Source: Nemertoderma westbladi
Taxonomy: Eukaryota; Xenacoelomorpha; Nemertodermatida; Nemertodermatidae
DNA: 64,000 nucleotides
Assembly: GCA_032718475.1 (NCBI GenBank)
Contig: JAUCBJ010007311.1
Span: forward strand, 1-64,000
Direction of reading: 5' to 3'
In this document: positions 49,201-57,562 of the stretch, in pieces
Position numbering within the stretch: the first letter of the stretch is position 1
Layout: each line of letters starts with the position of its first letter
Translations under genes and position numbers: made by a program
Notes under the pieces: generated by a model
Told to the model about the DNA's origin: nothing
Seen by the model: the letters and a program-made list of their open reading frames with translations, nothing else
The model's database searches: none

Positions 49201-52200
49201 CAGATAACAGTAGCGCCCATCCCTACCTTCGGGTGCAGATAGGAGTAGCGATCCTCCTACCTTCGGATAGCAGATGATAGGAGTAGCGCCACCCCTACCC
49301 TCGGGTAGCAGATAGGAGTAGCGCCCACCCCTACCTTCGGGTAGCAGATAGGAGTAGCGCCTACCCCTACCCTCGGGTAGCAGATAGGAGTAGCGCCCAC
49401 CCCTACCTTTGGGTAGCAGATAGGAGTAGCGCCCACCCATACCTTATGGTAGCAGATAGGAGTAGCGCCCATTCCTACCTTCGGGTAGCAGATAGGAGTA
49501 GCGCCCATCCCTACCTTCGGGAAGCAGATAGGAGTAGCGACCCCCCTACCTTCGGGTAGCAGATAGGAGTAGCGCCCATCCCTACCTTCGGGTAGCAGAT
49601 AGGAGTAGCGCCCATTCCTACCTTCGGGTAGCAGATAGGAGTAGCGCCCATCCCTACCTTCGGGAAGCAGATAGGAGTAGCGACCCCCCTACCTTCGGGT
49701 AGCAGATAGGAGTAGCGCCCATCCCTACCTTCGGGTAGCAGATAGGAGTAACGCCCACCCTACCTTCGGGTAGCAGATAAGAGTAGCGCCCATCCCTACC
49801 TTCGGGTAGCAGATAGGAGTAGCGCCCACCCTACCTTCGGGTAGCAGATAAGAGTAGCGCCCATCCCTACCTTCGGGTGCAGATAGGAGTAGCGATCCCC
49901 CTACCTTTGGGTAGCAGATGATAGGAGTAGCGCCACCTCTACCCTCGGGTAGCAGATAGGAGTAGCGCCCACCCCTACCTTCGGGTAGCAGATAGGAGTA
50001 GCGCCCACCCCTACCTTCGGGTAGCAGATAGGAGTAGCGCACATCCCTACCTTCGGGTAGCAGATAGGAGTAGCGCCCACCCCTACCTTCGGGTAGCAGA
50101 TAGGAGTGGCGCCCACCCCTACCTTCGGGTAGCAGATAGGAGTGGCGCCCACCCCTACCTTCGGGTAGCAGATAGGAGTAGCGCCACCCCTACCTTCGGG
50201 TAGCAGATAGGAGTGGCGCCCACCCCTACCTTCGGGTAGCAGATAGGAGTAGCGCCCATCTCCCATACCTACCTTCGGGTAGCAGATAGGAGTAGCGCCC
50301 ATCTCCCATACCTACCTTCGGGTTGCAGTTATCGAAGAGGAACCTTCGGGTCGCCACCGGCTTTGGCCGACTGTTGATTTGCTTTTTTATAGAACCATTG
50401 TTCTTGCAATTGGGACTGAAGGGGTTATAATAGAACCATTGTACTTGTATTGGGGAGTTAAGTGTTGTATACCTGTAATATTGGGAATCTTGTCCAACCA
50501 GTAACTTATTGAGTTGTACATCCTCCGAGAGTAGAACTTTAGAGTTCTCATCAATGAGCTCCTTTGCGTGGCCCAGGATGGGAGCGATTACTTCGTTATT
50601 ATCGTCACTTTCCTACGGCGAAACATTATTTTAGTACAAATTAGAAAACTGTTTCAAATCTCCGAGAATGAGGAGATATACTTTAATATCTATTACTACT
50701 AGGTTGAGCGAACTCGGGCAGTGGAAATGATATCCTTCCAGGCTTCCCGATTCTCCATAGTTGTCGCAATTTCGTTTCTCCCAAGTTCAGTATCCCTTTC
50801 AAGTTGATCTATATATGTTATGGCCGGTCGTCCACGACTACGCTTTCCATGAGTTGGTTGCCAGAAAAGTAGATCTGGTATGACTTCGTCTTTACTTCGC
50901 CAGCAGTGCCCACTGAATCTTAATCTGCGTTCACGGAGGGTGGTTGATACAGGTGGTATTGTACCATAAAGCTCGGCGTTTGTCATGTGTTGTCTCCAGC
51001 TGATGTTTAGGGCTGCCCTTAGTAGTCTTGTGTAGCAACCATCAATTCGTTGTTCAAGTGATTTCGTCAATGTCCATAGCTTCCATATTAATTACTTACC
51101 TCGAATACAAAGCCTACGACCGCCAGGCCGTTGGGTTTCTCCAACGCTTGGTCCATTGTCAGCCCCTTCTGTTTGCACACGATGTGCATTTCGGCGACGT
51201 ATTTGTGGCCGTTTATGTCATGTTCGGACCCATCGTTGCTTCCGACTCCCCAATGGAAATGAACGTTGTACGCTTGGTAGTTACCAGGGAGACTGCCCCC
51301 TATTACGTCTACGTAATTGCTCTCATCGCCAATTTGTACCTGGGAGACATTTTTTACCGGAATTTAAGTCTCAATTCTGCATTTTACTATACTGATGTTT
51401 GTATGAACAACAGACCTACTTATTGGGGTATTAACATGTTTTAAATTTGAAAGGTTTTTTTAGTTAATAAATAAATGAGTAAAACGGGTTTAAAAAACTT
51501 ACTGGGGTATTACTGTCCTGTACTTACTGGGGTATTACTGTCCTGTACTTACTGGGGTATTACTGTCCTGTACTTACTGGGGTATTACTGTCCTGTACTT
51601 ACTGGGGTATTTCTGTCCTGTACTTACTGGGTTATTACTGTCCTGTACTTACTGGGGTATTACTGTCCTGAACTTACTGGGGTATTACTGTCCGGTACTT
51701 ACTGGGGTATTACTGTCCTGTACTTACTCGGGTATTACTGTCCTGTACTTACTGGGGTATTACTGTCCTGTACTTACTGGGGTATTACTGTCCTGTACTT
51801 ACTGGGGTATTACTGTCCTGTACTTACTGGGGTATTACTGTCCTGTACTTACTGGGTTATTACTGTCCTGTACTTACTGGGGTATTACTGTCCTGTACTT
51901 ACTGGGGTATTACTATCCTGTACTTACTGGGGTATTACTGTCCTGTACTTACTGGGGTATTACTATCCTGTACTTACTGGGGTATTACTGTCCTGTACTT
52001 ACTGGGGTATTACTATCCTGTACTTACTGGGGTATTACTGTCCTGTACTTACTGGGGTATTACTATCCTGTACTTACTGGGGTATTACTGTCCTGTACTT
52101 ACTGGGGTATTACTGTCCTGTACTTACTGGTGTATTACTGTCCTGTACTTACTGGTGTATTACTGTCCTGTACTTACTGGGGTATTACTGTCCTGTACTT

Positions 52201-55200
52201 ACTGGGGTATTACTGTCCTGTACTTACTGGGGTATTACTGTCCTGTACTTACTGGGGTATTACTGTCCTGTACTTACGGTGTATTATTGTCCTGAACTTA
52301 CTGGGGTATTACTGTCCTGAACTTACTGGGGTATTACTGTCCTGTACTTACTGGGGTATTACTGCCCTGTACTTACTGGTTTATTACTGTCCTGTACTTA
52401 CTGGGGTATTACTGTCCTGTACTTACTGGTTTATTACTGTCCTGTACTTACTGGTGTATTACTGTCCTGTACTTACTGGGGTATTACTGTCCTGTACTTA
52501 CTGGGGTATTACTGTCCTGTACTTACTGGTGTATTACTGTCCTGTACTTACTGGGGTATTACTATCCTGTACTTACTGGGGTATTACTGTCCTGTACTTA
52601 CTGGGGTATTACTGTCCTGTACTTACTGGGGTATTACTGTCCTGTACTTACTGGGGTATTACTGTCCTGTACTTACTGGGGTATTACTGTCCTGTACTTA
52701 CTGGGTTATTTCTGTCCTGTACTTACTGGGGTATTACTATCCTGTACTTACTGGGGTATTACTGTCCTGTACTTACTGGGGTATTACTGTCCTGTACTTA
52801 CTGGGTTATTTCTGTCCTGTACTTACTGGGGTATTACTATCCTGTACTTACTGGGGTATTACTGTCCTGTACTTACTGGGGTATTACTGTCCTGTACTTA
52901 CTGGTGTATTACTGTCCTGTACTTACTGGGGTATTACTGTCCTGTACTTACTGGGGTATTACTGTCCTGTACTTACTGGGTTATTTCTGTCCTGTACTTA
53001 CTGGGGTATTACTATCCTGTACTTACTGGGGTATTACTGTCCTGTACTTACTGGGGTATTACTGTCCTGTACTTACTGGGGTATTACTATCCTGTACTTA
53101 CTGGGGTATTACTGTCCTGTACTTACTGGGGTATTACTGTCCTGTACTTACTGGGTTATTTCTGTCCTGTACTTACTGGGGTATTACTATCCTGTACTTA
53201 CTGGGGTATTACTGTCCTGTACTTACTGGGGTATTACTGTCCTGTACTTACTGGGTTATTTCTGTCCTGTACTTACTGGGGTATTACTATCCTGTACTTA
53301 CTGGGGTATTACTGTCCTGTACTTACTGGTGTATTACTGTCCTGTACTTACTGGGTTATTTCTGTCCTGTACTTACTGGGGTATTACTGTCCTGTACTTA
53401 CTGGGGTATTACTGTCCTGTACTTACTGGGGTATTACTGTCCTGTACTTACTGGGGTATTACTGTCCTGTACTTACTGGTGTATTACTGTCCTGTACTTA
53501 CTGGGTTATTTCTGTCCTGTACTTACTGGGGTATTACTATCCTGTACTTACTGGGGTATTACTGTCCTGTACTTACTGGTGTATTACTGTCCTGTACTTA
53601 CTGGGTTATTTCTGTCCTGTACTTACTGGGGTATTACTGTCCTGTACTTACTGGGGTATTACTGTCCTGTACTTACTGGGTTATTTCTGTCCTGTACTTA
53701 CTGGGGTATTACTATCCTGTACTTACTGGGGTATTACTGTCCTGTACTTACTGGGGTATTACTGTCCTGTACTTACTGGGTTATTTCTGTCCTGTACTTA
53801 CTGGGGTATTACTATCCTGTACTTACTGGGGTATTACTGTCCTGTACTTACTGGGGTATTACTGTCCTGTACTTACTGGGGTATTACTGTCCTGTACTTA
53901 CTGGGGTATTACTGTCCTGTACTTACTGGGTTATTTCTGTCCTGTACTTACTGGGGTATTACTGTCCTGTACTTACTGGGGTATTACTGTCCTGTACTTA
54001 CTGGGTTATTTCTGTCCTGTACTTACTGGGGTATTACTGTCCTGTACTTACTGGGTATTACTGTCCTGTACTTACTGGGGTATTACTGTCCTGTACTTAC
54101 TGGTGTATTACTGTCCTGTACTTACTGGGGTATTACTGTCCTGTACTTACTGGGGTATTACTGTCCTGTACTTACTGGGGTATTACTGTCCTGTACTTAC
54201 TGGTGTATTACTGTCCTGTACTTACTGGGGTATTACTGTCCTGTACTTACTGGGGTATTACTGTCCTGTACTTTCTGGTAATATTTGCACAAAGTGTGTG
54301 ATTTATGACAAAAAGTATGTATAATTTTGGTATATATAAATTTAAATTTAATTAAAACTTTGATTACAATGTACCCGTATATTCCCTTTTGCTCTTGACA
54401 TTCGTTTCGGTTGCCCTGAGTTACATACAGTATACAATACATTCCACTGTTAATTTTAGCCAAATTATTATTGAAAAAAAGGTTATTTCTTTTTTATTTT
54501 TATTTTAAACTTGTCTTCCATTGTTAGGGATTGTTATATTATAAGTTATTATGTCTTGGATTGAGTAGTACTGAAATTATTGTATTGTTTATTATTAGTT
54601 TAATAATATACTTCATAGGTTACAAATTGCACATAAGTATAAAAAAAATATATAATTACGTATTACATAAAAACAAACGTATTACATAAAAACAAATAGC
54701 TTTCAACCTTATGGCGCACCTTGATGTATAAAATTATACATCTCGTAGTCGGAGAGAAAAAAGGGAAAAAGGACATTTATTCTACATCTAATAATTTATA
54801 GATAAGATTCAATATTTACATTTTTTAAACTTTTTAAATTAAACCTTTAATGAATGTTTACTATGCCTAACTTTATTACTATGCCTAACTTTAATATAAA
54901 CCTTTTTTTAGTTATACCTAACTTTATTACTATCTAAACTTTACTTTGAATTATGCCTATCATTTTACTATAATATAAATAATCAAAAATATGTCTAATT
55001 TAAATATAAATATTAACTTTACTTTCATTATACCGGTAGTAACAGCTCCTTTACCTTTATCCCGTGTCCATAGTTTTGGACATAGGTCCCCTCCGACGGA
55101 CAGATTGTCGGTAACAAAAACGGTCGCAGTTTGCAGACCGACTCCGCGTCGGCATCCACTATATCAATGGGTGATTGACGATGTCCTTCCCCGTAGGCTA

Positions 55201-55270
55201 TGACGTCACCAACAGGGTTGCCGTAACAAACGGCTGAGATAAAAGCAACGACGGCCAGTAATCCGTACAT
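46034..55270 (-). CDS. Secreted alpha-carbonic anhydrase, complete four-exon gene
   Basis: Joining 55270-55055, 51339-51100, 50612-50473 and 46250-46034 gives 270 codons and a stop with no frame break. Introns are GT-AG with phases 0, 0 and 2. The enzyme interconverts CO2 and bicarbonate. A hydrophobic signal peptide (residues 1 to about 17, MYGLLAVVAFISAVCYG) predicts secretion. Family landmarks appear in order: RQSPIDI at 31-37; His69 in NYGHG, the proton-shuttle (His64) position; VHFHWG with zinc ligands His99 and His101; GSEH with Glu111; AEMHIV with third ligand His124; LTTPG with Thr205/Thr206 (Thr199/200 positions); VVVW; GNVRPLQ near the C-terminus. Oddities: the usual N-terminal W-x-Y...GP..W segment before QSPIDI is missing, and the common secreted-CA cysteine pair is absent (His30 before RQSPI, Phe after TTPG), while other cysteines occur. 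Length is near the usual 260-300. I chose the ATG at 55270 because it starts the signal peptide; the same frame is open further upstream but has no other ATG nearby. Introns are loaded with repeats and retroelement pieces. Confidence 0.93.
46375..46513 (+). mobile_element. tRNA-derived SINE, probable head and central domain
   Basis: The head folds like a tRNA: GGCGGGG (46375-46381) pairs perfectly with CCCCGCC (46434-46440), with A-box-like TAGCTCATTTTG and B-box-like GGTTCAGCCCC (46427-46437). The downstream block AGCCTTTCATCCACTGGGG-TCGATAAAATGAGTACC is the kind of central sequence I recall from mollusc, especially cephalopod, SINEs; I could not verify this. It lies antisense in carbonic anhydrase intron 3. 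Its 3' end runs directly into the 36-bp array. No clear target duplication was identified. Confidence 0.75.
46514..47129. repeat. 36-bp minisatellite, left block (about 17 copies), in carbonic anhydrase intron 3
   Basis: The unit is GGTAGCAGATAGGAGTAGCG followed by CCCACCCCTACCTTCG (36 bp). Variants include GGTATCAG, CCTTAGGG and CATCC. Because 36 is divisible by 3, the minus strand gives open frames repeating YSYLLPEGRGGR; these are repeat artefacts. Confidence 0.97.
47133..47356 (-). pseudogene. LINE endonuclease-domain fragment inside the 36-bp array
   Basis: About 70 codons on the minus strand read ALDKIDQISNRIIRCHFSC, then FPKVVLIVCYSPTS, EEVENFYHNLQAA and HAFLTFLG. This matches the segment of the APE-type endonuclease of non-LTR retrotransposons that includes the V-I-x-x-YSPT strand and leads to the LGDFNA motif; the fragment stops just at LG, before DFNA. 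On each side it abuts broken units of the 36-bp array: upstream the array stops after GATACCCGAA, downstream it resumes at TTCTGCTACC, so about 26 bp of one unit is missing. It may be a degraded insertion or a repeat-associated rearrangement. Confidence 0.75.
47357..50327. repeat. 36-bp minisatellite, right block (about 82 copies), in carbonic anhydrase intron 3
   Basis: Same unit as 46514-47129. Many copies are 35 bp (GATCCCCCTACC or CCACCCTACC), which shifts frames. Local higher-order patterns are visible, such as the repeated order GATCCCCC / CATCCC / CACCCC through 47.4-48.0 kb and a duplicated pair near 49500 and 49646. The last two units carry an insertion (CATCTCCCATACC). The array ends about 145 bp before the exon 3 donor. 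Confidence 0.97.
50473..50612 (-). CDS. Carbonic anhydrase exon 3 (residues 153-199, last codon split)
   Basis: 140 bp between acceptor CGCCGTAG and donor GTATAC. It encodes ESDDNNEVIAPIL, a helix region KELIDENSKVLLSEDVQL, NKLLVG and QDSQYY, then AG of a split Arg codon. The phase 2 exit matches exon 4 and a typical family boundary inside the YYRY motif. Confidence 0.92.
50699..51090 (-). pseudogene. 3' end of a LINE open reading frame, forming almost all of carbonic anhydrase intron 2
   Basis: From 51070 the minus strand encodes 123 residues beginning TKSLEQRIDGCYTRLLRAAL, then ELYGTIPPVSTTLRERRLRF, GHCWRSKDEVIPDLL, HGKRSRGRPAITYIDQL and a stop. This is the familiar C-terminal tail after the reverse transcriptase of RTE/CR1-like elements in invertebrates (DGCYTRMLR, RRLRFAGHCWR and HGKRSRGRP motifs). 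The frame is intact to its own stop. Matching sequence begins within about 10 bp of the exon 2 donor, and the acceptor for exon 3 lies about 85 bp beyond the LINE stop. It is a 5'-truncated copy on the same strand as the host gene; clade assignment is uncertain. Confidence 0.88.
51100..51339 (-). CDS. Carbonic anhydrase exon 2 (residues 73-152), all three zinc histidines
   Basis: Exactly 80 codons lie between acceptor GTCTCCCAG and donor GTAAGT. The exon starts VQIGDESNYV, contains SLPGNYQAYNVHFHWG, GSEHDINGHKYVAEMHIV and NGLAVVGFVFE, and holds His99, His101, Glu111, Glu122 and His124. The opposite strand is open for 138 codons here, but that frame is a shadow of this exon. Confidence 0.95.
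51497..54279. repeat. 25-bp minisatellite, about 111 copies, in carbonic anhydrase intron 1
   Basis: The unit is TACTGGGGTATTACTGTCCTG plus TACT (25 bp). Common variants are GGTTATTTCTG, GGTGTATT, TACTATCCTG and CTGAACT. Two 24-bp units (near 52275 and 54048) shift register. The unit has no stop in any of the three plus-strand frames, and 25 is one more than a multiple of 3, so translation cycles through all frames to give a 25-residue repeat (YYCPVLTGVLLSC...) across frames up to 723 codons. These are not genes: they are intronic, antisense to the carbonic anhydrase and purely repetitive. The TTATTTCTG variant recurs at multiples of 25 bp, often 100. Confidence 0.98.
54280..55054. other. AT-rich 5' part of carbonic anhydrase intron 1
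   Basis: No exon seen. It contains two copies of ACGTATTACATAAAAACAAA (54657-54697), a perfect hairpin GATGTATAA-AA-TTATACATC near 54723, and loose TATGCCTAACTTTATTAC-like repeats at about 54870-54960. The exon 1 donor closes it at 55054. Confidence 0.7.
55055..55270 (-). CDS. Carbonic anhydrase exon 1 (residues 1-72)
   Basis: This exon encodes the signal peptide, RQSPIDI and NYGHGIK, ending AAAG before donor GTAAAG (55054 downward), phase 0. A possible 3' splice site (ACCATCAG) lies about 23 bp upstream of the ATG, so a separate 5'UTR exon is possible. An alternative acceptor (GTCATAG before CCTACGGGG) could trim the exon to the QSPIDI part and allow a missing upstream exon with the usual tryptophan segment; the good signal peptide argues against it. 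Confidence 0.88.
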
Positions 55271-55328
55271 GATCAATTCGATTCGCAATCTACTGATGGT
55301 AATTTGTAAAACAAATGAATCTTTGTGA

Positions 55329-55640
55329 ATATATATGATGTACCTGCACGGGAACTATATATATATGATGTACCTGCACGGGAACTATATATATATGATG
55401 TACCTGCACGGGAACTATATATATATGATGTACCTGCACGGGAACTATATATATATGATGTACCTGCACGGGAACTATATATATATGATGTACCTGCACG
55501 GGAACTATATATATATGATGTACCTGCACGGGAACTATATATATATGATGTACCTGCACGGGAACTATATATATATGATGTACCTGCACGGGAACTATAT
55601 ATATATGATGTACCTGCACGGGAACTATATATATATATAT
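55329..55640. repeat. 30-bp minisatellite, 10 identical copies, just upstream of the carbonic anhydrase ATG
   Basis: GATGTACCTGCACGGGAACT plus TATATATATA repeats with exactly 30-bp spacing from 55337 to 55607, with no difference seen between copies, then runs into a short TA tract. It sits 59 bp upstream of the ATG, in the promoter, 5'UTR or a 5' intron. Being a multiple of 3, it leaves several overlapping open frames (MMYLHGNYIY, SYIYSSRAGT), which are artefacts. Perfect identity points to very recent expansion or homogenisation. Confidence 0.97.
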
Positions 55641-56612
55641 TCACTTGTCATAATACCCATCGACGAAGCTCAATACTATTTTTAACTTACATTTGTAACT
55701 GTAGACTGAGATTTATATCCAAACGGTCGGATTTGTAACCGAACTTTCGGATTTGTAACTAGACAGACGGATTTTGCTTTACACGGAATGAAAATTTTGT
55801 GTCCAAAACCTAATAACGGTTCCATATCTGTCAGCCCGACCCGCCACTATTCAATGATAATATCGTATGAATAAATTTTTACTCACCTGAGTTATAATAT
55901 TATCTCGAACTAACTTTTTTATATTCTTTTAACGTAGTCTGGAGAGTTGATGATGTATGACTAATTAGTTTATGTTTGCTGGGTTTGGATAATTTTATGC
56001 AACTAAATATGTTTGATCTTGAAAGGATAAGAAGAGCAGCCACCATGTGTTATTGCATTGCGCAATTGTCGGTTTTTTGAGTGAAATAAAGTGGATGATG
56101 TAATATTATGTACCTGGATGTATGCCATGACCAGGACCACCATGTTGTATCGCTCATCCATAGATGTAAGGTAAATGATGCGAATGATGTTTATGATAGT
56201 TGTTGTAAAACATCTGCCGTATTACCTACTTGAAATTATCCCAGATAAAATTTATAATACCGACAAGTGGTTCTTGATTGGCAGTATATTAGAGCTAGAA
56301 TAATTGAATACAACTCTCTACTGTAATACCGACATATAGTCCCAGATGTCGTGCTGATCAGTAACTGGCTTTGTATTGAAATGCAATGTAAGGTTTTTAA
56401 ATTATTTCTGAACACCGCGTTACTTTTACTTTAATAAAAGACCAAAAATTACATTACTCCCTGTACATTACATTACATTAAAATTAATTTCAACTTCGCT
56501 CTATCCAGGAGAAAAGTTATTCGTTTGTTTCTTTAAAATAAAATCAACATTCTTTTTCACGATGAGTTGCTGAGGTTTTTCTGAATGTTTAAATCCCTGA
56601 GTTGCCAGTGAT
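55641..56612. other. Intergenic AT-rich stretch, no gene recognised
   Basis: This is single-copy-looking sequence upstream of the carbonic anhydrase. It includes three imperfect short repeats of CGGATTTGTAAC type near 55725-55770 and TACATTACATTACATT near 56464. No exon, RNA gene or transposon signature was recognised. Confidence 0.5.
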
Positions 56613-56690
56613 TCATTCAAACTTCACTTCCTGGTAGTACTGGTTCCGGTAGACGTTGAATATGTGGTCTGTGTGATAGAACCAGTATGC
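56613..56690 (-). CDS. Possible 3'-terminal exon of an unidentified minus-strand gene
   Basis: After a good acceptor (TTTCTGGTGTTTAG) a frame of 25 codons reads AYWFYHTDHIFNVYRNQYYQ then EVKFE and TGA. The aromatic-rich composition looks more like coding sequence than the surrounding AT-rich DNA. I do not recognise the family, and no upstream exon was found on this strand. A different frame on the same strand is open for 61 codons and could equally be chance. Confidence 0.2.
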   Translation of the reverse strand, partial: AYWFYHTDHIFNVYRNQYYQEVKFE

Positions 56691-56833
56691 CTAAACACCA
56701 GAAATTTAACGAATTCGGTTGCTGACTTAGGACACGTACAGGAGTCTAAGAACACCGTCGTTGAACTTTTGAAACTTTTAGGAAAATAATATGCCTTTTT
56801 CACTTCCATCGATATAATCTATTTTCTCCCCAT

Positions 56834-56915
56834 CCATTGTTGCTATTGGTTCCATTGTTGCTATTGGTTCCATTGTTGCTATTGGTTCCATTGTTGCTAT
56901 TGGTTCCATTGTTGC
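56834..56915. repeat. 18-bp minisatellite CCATTGTTGCTATTGGTT, about 4.6 copies
   Basis: Identical copies start at 56834 and recur every 18 bp. On the minus strand they give an ATMEPI repeat within a short chance frame. Confidence 0.95.
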
Positions 56916-57400
56916 GTGTAATGTGCTTGATAATGAAATTATTACATGGTTAAGGCCGGAAAAATTGCACCACCGCGCCAATAATATTGTGGTACCGATC
57001 AGGGAGGTCGGATCCCCGATCGATGTAATTGTATAAAAATAATTAATTATAACATGGGAAAAAAGGTAGAAATTTTATAATATTTTCGAGTCATTGTATT
57101 TGCCGAGCGCTAGCGAGGTTATTAAAGGGCAAGATAATATTGAAAAAATATATATTTATTTTACAAAAAGGAGGTAACAATTTTTGTCCGACTTTTTTCC
57201 CCCGTTTTCGAGGAATAGTAAAGCATATTTTTTAAAGGCCGAAGGCGGAGAAAAAAATGCTAGCAGAATAGAGAGCCTCTTAACTACATAAACCAATATT
57301 GGATATTGAGTTATGTTATGGTGTACACAGCTCAGACATTAAGTTTGCAGTAAGTGTGCATGGATTTTGCTCAAGTGACAAATTAACCTTTTCTATTTCG
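56916..57400. other. Intergenic, no gene recognised
   Basis: AT-rich. It includes the GC-richer motifs GCCGAGCGCTAGCGAGG (about 57102) and GGCCGAAGGCGGAG (about 57237), which resemble the GGGGCGAG(T/C)GACGAAAG motif of the duplication to the right and may belong to one dispersed element. No exon identified. Confidence 0.45.
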
Positions 57401-57562
57401 ATGCGGGGCGAGTGACGAAAGTAAGCGAGTTTAGCATACAGGTACCACTAACTCAATCGGTGTGTCTGTTGTTCTGTTGATATGTGGGGCGAGCGACGAA
57501 AGTAAGCGAGTTTAGCATACAGGTACCACTAACTCAATCGGTGTGTCTGTTGTTCTGTTGAT
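57401..57562. repeat. 81-bp tandem duplication (2 copies)
   Basis: The copies start at 57401 and 57482 and differ at only two or three bases (ATGCGGGGCGAGTGACG against ATGTGGGGCGAGCGACG). Both contain TTAGCATACAGGTACCACTA and TCTGTTGTTCTGTTGAT, the latter partly continuing as a third degenerate copy (GATCTGTCGTTCTTTCGAT). Function unknown. Confidence 0.93.

Noticed and set aside
46727-50302. Several minus-strand proteins with YSYLLPEGRGGR or ATPICYPKVGV repeats
   Set aside because: Frames of the 36-bp intronic array; register shifts with each 35-bp unit.
51028-51444. Plus-strand 138-codon protein
   Set aside because: It is the antisense shadow of carbonic anhydrase exon 2, which has clear motifs and splice sites.
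51475-54324. Three large plus-strand proteins (281, 723 and 331 codons)
   Set aside because: They are pure translation of the 25-bp array, overlap one another in different frames and lie antisense in a carbonic anhydrase intron.
55273-55738. Four overlapping repeat proteins (MMYLHGNYIY, SYIYSSRAGT and others)
   Set aside because: All are frames of one perfect 30-bp array on both strands.
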